Origin: an archaeon
GTDB lineage: Archaea > Asgardarchaeota > Thorarchaeia > Thorarchaeales > Thorarchaeaceae
Length of the DNA stretch: 43,206 nucleotides
Direction: 5' to 3'
NCBI GenBank assembly: GCA_024276825.1
Contig: JAJRWI010000026.1
Location: 1 to 43,206 of the forward strand
The position numbers and the translations under genes were made by a program. The notes beneath the pieces were generated by a model that did no database searches, was not told the DNA's origin, and saw only the letters and a list, made by a program, of their open reading frames with translations. Shown piece by piece: positions 1-9,600 of this stretch; position 1 is the stretch's first letter, and every line of letters begins with the position of its first letter.

Positions 1-704
1 AGTTGATGCTCAGCCTTGCTCATTCGGGCAACATCAGTTCCATTAAAAAAGGGCTGGAGCATGCTCTCGTTGAATATTCGTTCCGCTTCGGATAGTTCAG
101 CATCATTAAGATAGAGAAATGGTGATACCAAGCTCCCTTCTGTTTTAGGATCTGTTGAAAACCATGGAAACATCGGCCCCGTCTTGTCATTAAAATCTAC
201 CAGTCCCCAATCTACCATTGAGTACGAACCAAAGTCTCGTGAGTAGCCTATAATCTGACCCTTCGATACATAGTCATCCTTCTGAACTACTAGCTCCCCA
301 ATATGATCAAACCAACTTGCCATAGTGTAATTATGAAATATGACCACCCGATAATCATCATCCATCACTACTTCAACTTCTGCGACTACACCATCATCTG
401 GTGCATAAACTGGAGAACTCTCATGGAGTTTGAATGCAGTATGATCGTAGCCCTCAGGATGACCGCCACCATGAAATCCGTAAGGACCTATAGGCCCAAG
501 AACAGGTTCATCTATAGCTAATTCTTGCAAGTTAATGGGCAACGAGATGCTAGCAGTTCTATTTAACCGAGCGTCAGTGAGAATTGCATGATGTGGATCA
601 ATATTGAATTCATTATGTTGATTCACACTACTCAGAAATATAATGGATGAAGTAAAAGCCAGTACAAGCACAATTCCAATGGCTATTGTCTTGTTTCGGT
701 CCAT
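1..704 (-). CDS. Secreted M23 (LytM)-like protein, C-terminus cut by window edge
   Basis: I translated this frame by hand. It opens with ATG at 704 and stays open to base 1, giving about 234 residues without a stop, so the gene continues outside the window. The N-terminus has a short charged start (MDRNKT) followed by a hydrophobic stretch of about 20 residues, which looks like a signal peptide or anchor. The body resembles the M23/LytM fold: GGGHPEGYDH, then SPVYAPDDGVVAEV, then HIGELVVQKDDYVSKGQIIG, the usual order of strands around the metal site. The second metal motif, normally HxH, appears to be replaced by VDWGLVDF, and the first has an unusual H-x4-D spacing. The fold is therefore likely but peptidase activity is doubtful. 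It would act outside the cell. No close neighbour indicates a substrate. Confidence 0.7.
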   Translation of the reverse strand, partial: MDRNKTIAIGIVLVLAFTSSIIFLSSVNQHNEFNIDPHHAILTDARLNRTASISLPINLQELAIDEPVLGPIGPYGFHGGGHPEGYDHTAFKLHESSPVYAPDDGVVAEVEVVMDDDYRVVIFHNYTMASWFDHIGELVVQKDDYVSKGQIIGYSRDFGSYSMVDWGLVDFNDKTGPMFPWFSTDPKTEGSLVSPFLYLNDAELSEAERIFNESMLQPFFNGTDVARMSKAEHQ

Positions 705-929
705 TGATGCTAACACCACTTGAAACCATAGACATGCAATTAATTGTGATTGATAAAAGGTACATTACTAAACGAAAGCCGAATAATTAATCTTTTTTGT
801 GTACATCAACTACTACACATGAAATTTAACATATCAAGCTGCATTTCGAGATTGAAAAATTAATCATTAATCTAGAATATGATAACCGGATAAAAAGCAA
901 GTAATCACATTAGCATTCTTGTTCTTCAG

Positions 930-3900
930 TTAGTCAATGTCAGCTTTAAGAATTATACTCAAGTCATAGAGATTCTCTTCGCCACAGTAGGGACAAATAA
1001 TTCCAACGAATTGAGAATCTATATTCTGGATATAGTGATTGGTCTCTGGAAAGTTAGAGGGATCTCTCTTTCTCTGCTGGAGATCTGACAATGTAATAGT
1101 TTCAAGTTTATAGTTATCAAATTCATAGTGTCTTAATGGAAAGTTGCACTCTAAGCAGTTTTCTATTGAAGGCTTAAGTAGATCATTAATTCGATATGAA
1201 AGTTCTGAAACAAGAATTCTTAGAACTTTCTCATCACTGGAATTCACCCATCCAGAAATTATTAGATTGCTGCTCATCGGTTCAAGTTTGCATTGAATCT
1301 CAATTATCCCGCGATTATTTGGATCCTCGGGATGAATCATAACTTTGTAATCAAAGAATGAGTTGATAGTTTCATATTTGAGAGTAACAGGCTCTCCAAA
1401 TAGTGAGTAGATTCTATACTTTGCATCAAGATAGATTCTAAGTAGCATTTCTGATGTAATCTTGGCACCTTTAGTATGAGTTCCTGGCTTGTCTAATGAA
1501 TATCTTCTTGGAGGCGAAGATTCAATCATTTGTGCTATAGTTCTAGCATCTACTGGAGTCATCCTACTAGTATCATCAGGAACAAACTTTATGACATTCT
1601 CAGTATGTGTAATTACCTTCTCTTTTTGTTCTTTGTCACCTGACATTCTATATTCGACATGCACACGAACTCTAATAGTGCCTTGATTCAGAATTTGAAG
1701 TTGAATAGGCACTGATTTAATGTTGATGTTCGTATCAGATTTGGAAATGCCAGGAATATCTCCCACGATTATCTCCTTTTGGGTTCGTATTTCATACGTA
1801 TCAAAACTTGCAATTGGCTGAGATTTTGTATCACCTTCAATGGATATGTTCAATTTTGTGTCGAGAATTGGTCGTTTTGACCTGTTTTGAATTTCTATAT
1901 CGAGATTATGTCTGTCGTATTTATCAGCGATAATTTTGAAATTAAACAAAAGTGGAAAGCTGGTCTTGATTTTGTAGACAGTAGATATAACCATGACAGT
2001 GATAAAGAATGAAAATATGGGAATTAGACTTTGGATGGTAGCAATTAGTGCATCACTTGGATCCAAGGGGTTGAATCCGCGTTCAACCTCCCAAAGGTCT
2101 GAATGACCATCATTATCGGAGTCTGACGATAGAGGGTTTGTACCAATAATGTATTCCTCTAAATTTGTAAGTCCATCATCATCAGAGTCATTTGAGGAGT
2201 CATCAACCAATGGGTCAAATCCATATTTAATTTCCCATCCATCATCTAAGCCATCATTATCAGTATCAGGGTTAATTGGATTTGTGCCAAGGTAGTATTC
2301 CTGCAGATTAGAAATTGTGTCATTGTCTGGATCTTGATTGCTATCATCAACTAATGGGTTTAATGAATAATAAACCTCCCAAGTATCATTCATCAAGTCA
2401 GAATCAGTATCTATAGAAAGGGGATTCGTGAAATAAATGAAAATTTCATCATAGTCGTTGAGAGTGTCATTGTCAGAATCAGGATTCAGCGGATCAGTGC
2501 TGTAAATAGTGATTTCCAGACCATCAATAATATTATCACCATCACTATCGTTCAATAGCGGATTGGTCGAATATTGGAATAGTTCCAAATAGTCATTTAC
2601 GTAGTCATAATCAGTATCATTATTGGTTGCATTGGTATGATAGTAGAACACTTCTAACCCATCAATCAGCAGATCAGAGTCTGTGTCGTTGTCGAGCGGA
2701 TTTGTCAAGTATGTGAGAGTTTCATTGCCATCTAGCAATAGGTCATTGTCAGTGTCGTTATCGAGTGGATTAGTTCCAATATCGAAAACCTCTGCTCTAT
2801 CAGAGAGAAAGTCATTGTCAGTATCATAAAGAATTGGACTTGTGCCATAGATAAAAACTTCCAGACCGTCAAGCAATAGATCATCATCAGTATCATTGTC
2901 TAGAGGTAGAGTATTGTATTGCATGACTTCAGCACCATCAGTGATAAGATCATTATCTGTGTCATTATTCAGAGCAGAAGTATGGTGAATAAAAATCTCA
3001 TCATAATCATTTAAATCATCAAAGTCAGTGTCATTGTTCAACGGATCAGTTCCATATCTTATGTATTCATAGTCGATAATCAAATCATCATCACTATCCG
3101 AGTCATTTGGGTTAGTTCCGAGAAAGCTTTCAGAATAAGATGAAATGAGATCAGCATCTGGATCTTGGACCAATAGGCAACTTGTTCTTGTATATCTTAG
3201 GTCTCCGCTAAGACCATTCCAATAGAGAAAACTGCTAGACTCGTTTAATGTAAGAGCATAAACATTGGTGTCATACGAACCAAACACGATATCCAACTGG
3301 TTATCATTATTGATATCACCGCAAGCGGGTGACGAAACAAGCCAATCCCCAGCTGTAAAATTCCACAATGAAGTACCATTGCGTCCACAGACTATGTAGA
3401 CTCTATTGTTTAGTATTCCTCCACCAACTACAACATCCAGAAGATAGTCTGAATTAACATCCACCAGAGTTGGAGAGGATGATATCCAGTAATCTGTCAG
3501 AAAAGACCAGATCAAATCGCCACTTTTTGCATCAAGAGCATAGAGCTTTGAGTCATAAGAGCCAAAGACAACATCAATGTCCATATCCCCATCAACATCA
3601 CCTAATGCAGGAGATGATGTGATATCTCCGCCAGTATTATATGACCAAATCAAAGATCCATCTGTACCATTTAATGAGTAAAAATTATCATTGCTTGACC
3701 CAACAAAAACCTCAAGAATTGTGTCATTATTGACATCAGCCAAAGCAGGTGATCCCTCAAATCCGTTTGATCCCGTTGAATAATTCCAAAGCATCATACC
3801 AGTAGAAGCTTGCAAGGCAAAAAGATACGAGTTAATGGTCCCAATTACAATTTCTTCAAATTCATCACCATTAATGTTCCCAATAGCCGCTGACCCCATA

Positions 3901-4529
3901 ATGTCACTGCCAGTATCAAAGCTCCAGATAAGACTCCCATTGTTTCCGCTTATGGCATACAAGTTATCATCATTGCTTCCTATTATCACATCAGAAATGC
4001 CATCATTATTCACATCAGCAATAGTTGCAGTTGACCAGACCTCACCAGAAGTGGTAAAATTCCATAATTGTGTTCCATTCAATCCGCTGATTGAGTAGAC
4101 GTAATTATTTCTACAGCCAATTACAACCTCAACAATGCCATCATTATTAATATCGCCCAGTGTAGGGGATGAAGTGAATGAATTTGTTGCAGAGAAATTC
4201 CAAAGCTGAGTGCCATCAGTCCCATTTAACGCATAAACATGATTATCATCACTTGCCACAATTACATCAACAACATCATCACCGTTCACATCTCCAAGGG
4301 CTGGCGACGAATGGATCCAATTAGATGCAGAAAAGCTCCAGAGTGTTTCTATAGTTAATGATGATCGCGAGAATATGGAATATAACTGTCCAGTCATCGT
4401 AACACTGTCTACATCATAACTACTTTGAGTAACAGGAATCATCATTGAGGATACAAATAATGAAACAAGGGCGATTATCATTATGTGGCTTTTCTTCAAT
4501 CTGAGTTTCCACCCTAGATTTGGTATCAA
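930..4529 (-). CDS. Large membrane protein: propeller repeats, DxDxD calcium-type repeat array, one membrane segment, inside zinc ribbon
   Basis: This 1199-residue protein starts at a TTG (4529). That start gives a basic stretch (KLRLKK) before the hydrophobic signal segment; the next ATG, at 4481, would lose it. Residues about 60-440 hold roughly nine repeats of the form GDVNGD..DVVVGS...YALNG.DG.LIWNF, a mix of FG-GAP and PQQ-type propeller blades. Residues about 455-815 hold a long array of thrombospondin type 3-like units (DNDTDNDLLLDGLEV and variants), expected to bind calcium. A hydrophobic segment at about 830-850 is followed by about 350 residues that would lie inside the cell, ending in two Cys pairs, CLEC near 1123 and CPYC near 1181, which look like a zinc ribbon. 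The likely role is a cell-surface receptor or attachment protein. The ligand is unknown. NxS/T glycosylation sites are abundant outside. Confidence 0.85.
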   Translation of the reverse strand: MIPNLGWKLRLKKSHIMIIALVSLFVSSMMIPVTQSSYDVDSVTMTGQLYSIFSRSSLTIETLWSFSASNWIHSSPALGDVNGDDVVDVIVASDDNHVYALNGTDGTQLWNFSATNSFTSSPTLGDINNDGIVEVVIGCRNNYVYSISGLNGTQLWNFTTSGEVWSTATIADVNNDGISDVIIGSNDDNLYAISGNNGSLIWSFDTGSDIMGSAAIGNINGDEFEEIVIGTINSYLFALQASTGMMLWNYSTGSNGFEGSPALADVNNDTILEVFVGSSNDNFYSLNGTDGSLIWSYNTGGDITSSPALGDVDGDMDIDVVFGSYDSKLYALDAKSGDLIWSFLTDYWISSSPTLVDVNSDYLLDVVVGGGILNNRVYIVCGRNGTSLWNFTAGDWLVSSPACGDINNDNQLDIVFGSYDTNVYALTLNESSSFLYWNGLSGDLRYTRTSCLLVQDPDADLISSYSESFLGTNPNDSDSDDDLIIDYEYIRYGTDPLNNDTDFDDLNDYDEIFIHHTSALNNDTDNDLITDGAEVMQYNTLPLDNDTDDDLLLDGLEVFIYGTSPILYDTDNDFLSDRAEVFDIGTNPLDNDTDNDLLLDGNETLTYLTNPLDNDTDSDLLIDGLEVFYYHTNATNNDTDYDYVNDYLELFQYSTNPLLNDSDGDNIIDGLEITIYSTDPLNPDSDNDTLNDYDEIFIYFTNPLSIDTDSDLMNDTWEVYYSLNPLVDDSNQDPDNDTISNLQEYYLGTNPINPDTDNDGLDDGWEIKYGFDPLVDDSSNDSDDDGLTNLEEYIIGTNPLSSDSDNDGHSDLWEVERGFNPLDPSDALIATIQSLIPIFSFFITVMVISTVYKIKTSFPLLFNFKIIADKYDRHNLDIEIQNRSKRPILDTKLNISIEGDTKSQPIASFDTYEIRTQKEIIVGDIPGISKSDTNINIKSVPIQLQILNQGTIRVRVHVEYRMSGDKEQKEKVITHTENVIKFVPDDTSRMTPVDARTIAQMIESSPPRRYSLDKPGTHTKGAKITSEMLLRIYLDAKYRIYSLFGEPVTLKYETINSFFDYKVMIHPEDPNNRGIIEIQCKLEPMSSNLIISGWVNSSDEKVLRILVSELSYRINDLLKPSIENCLECNFPLRHYEFDNYKLETITLSDLQQRKRDPSNFPETNHYIQNIDSQFVGIICPYCGEENLYDLSIILKADID

Positions 4530-4555
4530 GTTATATCTACTTGAACGAATTCAGG

Positions 4556-4565
4556 TATATATTTT
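4556..4565 (-). promoter_or_regulatory. TATA-like box for the 930-4529 gene
   Basis: The minus strand reads AAAATATATA here, about 30 bases ahead of the TTG start at 4529. If transcription begins about 25 bases downstream, the message would be almost leaderless for the TTG start, or would have a leader of about 50 bases for the ATG at 4481. No clear ribosome binding site precedes either start, so this box does not settle the choice. Confidence 0.4.
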
Positions 4566-4748
4566 GCTTCTTTGTCTTTGAAAGTAACAAAGACCATTTG
4601 AAATTATTGGAAACGAGTTCTACAAAATTTATGCAGGCAAACAATTAGAGATAAAACTTTTTAATTGTAATATTCAAATATAGGGAATTATGAGTATTTC
4701 TTTTACTTGATAATCATCGATGTCTTAAGCTGATATTTCCATTTCAAA

Positions 4749-5243
4749 TTATGAAATAATTGCAGTGCCATTTCGAGATTCAAGATGATATCTGCCATCA
4801 TCGCTCTTTCTTATCTTGGGCAAAGGTTCACCATTCTTGCACATCATAGCAATTTGCCGTTGGTGCTCCATTAACATTCGTCGTGTTGTTGGATCCATTT
4901 CATTGTGAATGATTTCATCAATTTCTGAAAGTAAGATCATGAATGAGATCTCATAATTAGCAAAGTGAATTGTTTTCAAAATAAAGTCCAAATTAATTGC
5001 CAGTTTCTTTAGCGCTTTTTTGATGCTTTTCTCATGTGTGAGATTGTCGAGAAGTTTCATGCATTCCTCAATGGCTTGAGACACATTTAGCATAGAACTA
5101 TTATTATGGGGTGATTCTATTCGTCCGACTAACAAGTAAGAGTACCAACTGTTTCGAGTAACAATTTGTTCGTATTTTTTTGCAAACTCTTTGAATATGC
5201 CAAGTGTATTTGAGAATTCTGATGTGATGAGAGATTTCGACAT
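4749..5243 (-). CDS. Small helical protein of unknown function
   Basis: A 164-residue protein with no recognised family. It is mostly helical by composition, with no signal peptide or membrane span, and has a hydrophobic-charged pattern around residues 55-115 (KKALKKLAINLDFILKTIHF). The tail from about residue 135 is polar and glycine-containing (KNGEPLPKIRKSDDGRYH) and could be a short strand or flexible end. It is the last of three small helical genes read in the same direction, 25 bases behind the 193-residue gene, and so is probably co-transcribed with it. Only weak Shine-Dalgarno complementarity (GGTAGG) touches the start. A role with the two coiled-coil neighbours is inference from position only. 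Confidence 0.65.
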   Translation of the reverse strand: MSKSLITSEFSNTLGIFKEFAKKYEQIVTRNSWYSYLLVGRIESPHNNSSMLNVSQAIEECMKLLDNLTHEKSIKKALKKLAINLDFILKTIHFANYEISFMILLSEIDEIIHNEMDPTTRRMLMEHQRQIAMMCKNGEPLPKIRKSDDGRYHLESRNGTAIIS

Positions 5244-5268
5244 CCTACCAACTCGACAGTCTTTTCAA

Positions 5269-5850
5269 CTAGAAAATTTCTTCGTCAAACTCTCCAGTTT
5301 TTTTCAGCCGCTCCTTCATCTCAGGAGGGATTATTATATCAGGATCATCGGCTAATGTACGGAGAACATCATCGTGTTCTTCTGGCAATGGGCTCAAATT
5401 CTGAATTGAGCCATCAATTTGGTCAAATATTTCGTTTAGAGCATCTGCAACCGCGAGCGCATCATCCATTGACTTACCCCAAGATTCAATTTTCGCTCTA
5501 ACATCTTTGATTAGCTCGCCAGATTTGATATCTCTTTCAACCTCCAATAAACGAATTCGTCTTTCGTTTTCCAATAGCCGAATATCAGATTCTTGAAGCA
5601 AGATCTTCTGATCAATCTCCTTTTTAGACTGAACATCAAATTTTGAAGGAACAGTTCCTGCAGCAAGCGCCCGATTTATTTTTTCAACCAAGGCTCGCTT
5701 TTCATCAAGTAGTAAATTTAAAGTGTCAGCCGCTGAGAGAAGTTTTTCATGATATTCACGAATCACTTCGTTCTTTTCACGACACTTCTTTACACTCTTT
5801 CTTTCTTTATATTTTTTGCAGTCAATCTCTTTCATTACATGAAACGACAA
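5269..5850 (-). CDS. Coiled-coil protein, ESCRT-III-like in outline only
   Basis: A 193-residue soluble protein starting at a TTG (5850), preceded by GAGGGTGAGG. The next in-frame ATG is at 5835 and lies farther from that site. The first 60 residues are strongly basic and helical; residues about 75-115 form a likely coiled coil rich in E, R, L and I (LLENERRIRLLEVERD); the last 60 residues are acidic and contain proline breaks (LPEEHDD, DPDIIIPPEM). A basic helical front with an acidic, breakable tail is the layout of Snf7/ESCRT-III proteins, which Asgard archaea encode. However, I see no diagnostic family motif, and no Vps4 ATPase gene is in the window. It could equally be another coiled-coil family. 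It is probably in an operon with the 164-residue gene downstream. Confidence 0.65.
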   Translation of the reverse strand: MSFHVMKEIDCKKYKERKSVKKCREKNEVIREYHEKLLSAADTLNLLLDEKRALVEKINRALAAGTVPSKFDVQSKKEIDQKILLQESDIRLLENERRIRLLEVERDIKSGELIKDVRAKIESWGKSMDDALAVADALNEIFDQIDGSIQNLSPLPEEHDDVLRTLADDPDIIIPPEMKERLKKTGEFDEEIF

Positions 5851-5962
5851 GACCTCACCCTCAGTATTGCTTCATTTAATGCTCATCATGATACTATTCA
5901 TTCATGGAGTTGATTTATCCTTCTAAATTGTTCAATATAAATAATACTTTGATTAAGTATGA

Positions 5963-6541
5963 CTATTCAACCGAGATCCAATCCATCTTTTCAAATTCCT
6001 TGAGATATTTCTTGAATAGTCGACTAATATATTCATCACTTGCCTTGGTATGATAATAGTCGATGTTTTCAAGCAAATCCGACTGCAGTTCTTCAATTAA
6101 TTCGTCCAATTGAATTTGATCCATTAGATTCATCTCTTTTATAATGGAGATTAGATTCAAGACCGATTCATGATTAATAGTATCATTTGCAATTATATCA
6201 TTAGTCAGCTCAATAAGTTTGTCAATAAATTGAGAATTTGGAATCATTCTTAACATGCGACGCTTCTTTTCAAGTTCCAGTCGTGACTCTTTCACCAATG
6301 CAAGCACATTATCAATAATTGTCTGCATAATCTTTGCGATTTGAAATTTTCTTAAGTGAATCAAAGCAGGTCTTTGTTTGTTATTCAATGCTCTTCTGAT
6401 TTCGCGCATGTATCTTTGAATTGCAGCTCGTATATCACGTACCATTATCCTAAGATTATCTTCTTGAGTTTGAAGGAGTAGGATATGTTTTTCTATTTCT
6501 TGTCGTTGTTTTCTATCACTCCACCATGTTAGAAATGGCAT
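5963..6541 (-). CDS. Helical protein with basic N-half and acidic C-half, ESCRT-III-like in outline
   Basis: A 192-residue protein with a good ribosome site (AGGAGAT about 9 bases before the ATG at 6541). The start MPFLTWWSD is hydrophobic and aromatic, as in helices that insert shallowly into membranes. Residues 10-110 are basic helices (REIRRALNN, LELEKKRRMLR) and residues about 150-165 are acidic (DELIEELQSDLLEN). The length, charge asymmetry and all-helical character match the ESCRT-III/Snf7 outline better than the two neighbouring small genes do. No MIT-interacting motif is certain and no Vps4 is nearby, so the family assignment stays a hypothesis. The 112-base gap to the next gene contains a TATA-like stretch near 5934-5941, so the two may have separate promoters. 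Confidence 0.65.
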   Translation of the reverse strand: MPFLTWWSDRKQRQEIEKHILLLQTQEDNLRIMVRDIRAAIQRYMREIRRALNNKQRPALIHLRKFQIAKIMQTIIDNVLALVKESRLELEKKRRMLRMIPNSQFIDKLIELTNDIIANDTINHESVLNLISIIKEMNLMDQIQLDELIEELQSDLLENIDYYHTKASDEYISRLFKKYLKEFEKMDWISVE

Positions 6542-6629
6542 GGTTTTTTATCTCCTTTTCCAAGTGAGATTTAGTTTTTAAATGAAATATATCTATTCAA
6601 GATATACATATCGACTTTTCGCATCACTA

Positions 6630-9600
6630 CTATGGATTTGAAAAGTTCGAGGCCCAATGTCCTCTTCTTCGGACCTTTAGAATCTTGATTAGAAAGTAGA
6701 TAATTACAGCAAAAGAAAGTGTTGTAATACCAACAGAAAGAATCAGTCTGAGATTCTGGGCCCAATCATCCACATTGCCAATGGCGGTCCCTTCTTGCAC
6801 GTATATCGATACCATTTCGGTCCTGTTCTCATTTCCAAAGATATCAACTGCAATCCCTAGGAAATAGATATAGGTACCAGCAGGCTTTCCTGGAATTTCT
6901 GCATAATACAACGATTCATTGTAAACTAGGTCAATCCGAGTCCAATTTGTCAAATCTGTTGAGTAGATCACATAAAATTCGGACAGTGAAGTATCGTCAT
7001 TGATTTCAAAGATAGGCATAATTGTTTCATTGGCATATACTGGGTCAGGATAGTGATAGATATAAACGATATTTGGTGGGTTTTGTTCAGCAATTATTAC
7101 TTCAAGCGGGCCAAGAAACGCGGTATTTCCGTAGACATCAGTGGCTTCAACACGTATATAGATTGTAACTCCCACTGAAAGATCATCCAGTTCTCCAAGA
7201 TAGCCAGTCCCATTAAATGAAACAGATGCTTGTATCCAGTGATCACCATCAAATGAATAGAGAATTATCACATTATCCACTTCAGTGAGATCAGTCACTA
7301 TGAATGAGCAATATGCATCTTCAATGTAGATGTATTGGTCAAAATCTGCCAGTATTGTGGGTACCTCAAAGTCACCATATGCTATTGGGCCATCTTCAAT
7401 TGTTGTGGTTTTGCCACTTGTTTCACAAATAACTATTTTGAATAGAATAGTTTCATTGTTCTGAATCCAGAACGTCCATGTGTATGTGTCTTGGCTGTAA
7501 GTGTAATTGACTACAAAGTAAGCAGTCCAGTTGTTCTTTGTGTAGAATAAGGTCGCGTAACTAACTTGTGAACCATCGGTAATGTTAGCCACAATGGTCA
7601 CAAACCCTTGACTACCATAATCTGCTATTGACCAGATGACATCAACAGAAACATACGAGTCATCCACTGTATAGGATTCAATTGAAGTGATTTCCCAATT
7701 GCCAAATGCATCCGCAGCGTAAACTCTGTATAGCACTGTTGTGTCATCAGGTTGGTTGGGGATTATCCCAGTATAGGTCCCATTGCCTAAATCATTCATT
7801 GATACATTGGTCCATGAAGAACCACTGTCTGTTGAATATGAGAGTATTACTTGACTGATTCCATTTGGATCATCAACATTTGCACTGACTATTACCAAGT
7901 CATCAGATGTTGGAATGGAGGGACTAATTCGGGTTGAAACAGTAGGGGGCGATGAATCATTACTGCCCACAGTGTAATTGTAAACAACAGAGTATGTCCA
8001 ACGACCTATTGTGTCTTGGATATAAAACATAAATTGCACAGTTGTTCCTGCAGTTTGAGGAGAAATATTAGCAGTGTAATTGGTTGAATAGACCATTGTT
8101 GTATTTGTCCATGTTGACCCCTTATCAATAGAATATGAAAGAATTACTTGAATGACAAGCGAAGTATCGCTTATAGTCAAGTTAATAGAAACCTCATCGA
8201 GCTCTGTGGGCGAATTCGGAGAGATTGCAACCTCAATAATCTCGGGATATGGATAATCTAGCACCACATACCATGATTGATTTGAAGTGGCCCAGTTTCC
8301 GAATCCATCTTCAGCATACAAGAAATAAGTGATATTTGTATCAGCAGACTGCGGTGGAATTGATGCATTCCAAATGTCATTAAATGTCATTGAAATATTC
8401 GTCCAAGAAAGACCACCATCTATCGAATAAGAAAGAATGACTTGATTCACCCCGCTGTCATCAGTAACATTCGCATACACAGTGAGTGACTCGTTATAGA
8501 AAGGAGCTGAAGTATCCTGCCAAATATCGACGAAGTTTGGAGCCTGTTTGTCAATGACCTGATAACTATAAGTTATCGAAACGTTCCAATTTCCAAAGGA
8601 ATCATCGGCATATACCTTGTAATAGACCCAAGTGCCAGCACTTTGAGCATCTATTATTTGAGTAAAGTTGTCATAGCCAATATAGGTCATTGTCACATTA
8701 ATCCACGTTATACCAGCATCAATTGAATAGGAGAGTATAGCTTCGGAGGAGCCACTTGAATCCATCACCATTGCGATAATCTGAACAGCATCATTAATTG
8801 TTGGATTTATTGGATCTCTAAAGACGTAAATATCGGGAGGTGTTACGTCATCTACAGTATATTGATCAGTGGCACTTATTCCCCAATTACCACCTGCGTC
8901 TTCTGCATATACTTTGTACTGCACTGTAGTCCCTGATGATTGTGTAGGTATTATTGCACTCCAGTTGACAGTGAACCCCATAGATACATTTGTCCAGCTC
9001 GCGCCGCCATCTGTTGAATATGACAGAATAGCCTGATTAATCGAGCTGGCATCGCTCACATTTGCATAGACAGTCACATCATCATTGTAAGTAGGTGCTA
9101 ATGGACTTCGTGAGGTAACTATGGTTGGAGGGTTAGTATCAACAACAACATATGAGTTCACTGAACTTGTGCCCCAGTTACCCGCACTGTCTTCAGCATA
9201 TACCTTGTATTGTACATCAGTTCCAACAGGTTGAGCAGGTATCTGTGCAGTCCAGTTAATTCCAAGTGTCATTGAAACATTAGTCCATGTAGAACCACCA
9301 TCTGTAGAGTACGACATTATTGCTTGAGAAATCGGACTGGCATCAGTAATTTCTGCACTGACAGTTACATCATCATCAGGTTGAGGTTCATTAGGTGCAT
9401 GGGCCATGGTGATAGAAGGTGGAGTTGTATCGCTCTGACCATAGATTCGCATTTGACTGGTTGCCCAGTTTCCTATTGCATCCTTTGCTTTAACATAGTA
9501 GTAAATAGTATTATTCGAAGAATTATCAATTGACCAGATCCAACATGTCCTGTTAAAGTGCATTGTCACATTTATCCATGAAACATTGTCATAGGAGTAG

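Noticed and set aside
9324..9533. Short ORFs opposite the giant surface genes, here and in many other places.
   Set aside because: They mirror repetitive coding sequence on the other strand and have no ribosome sites or family resemblance.
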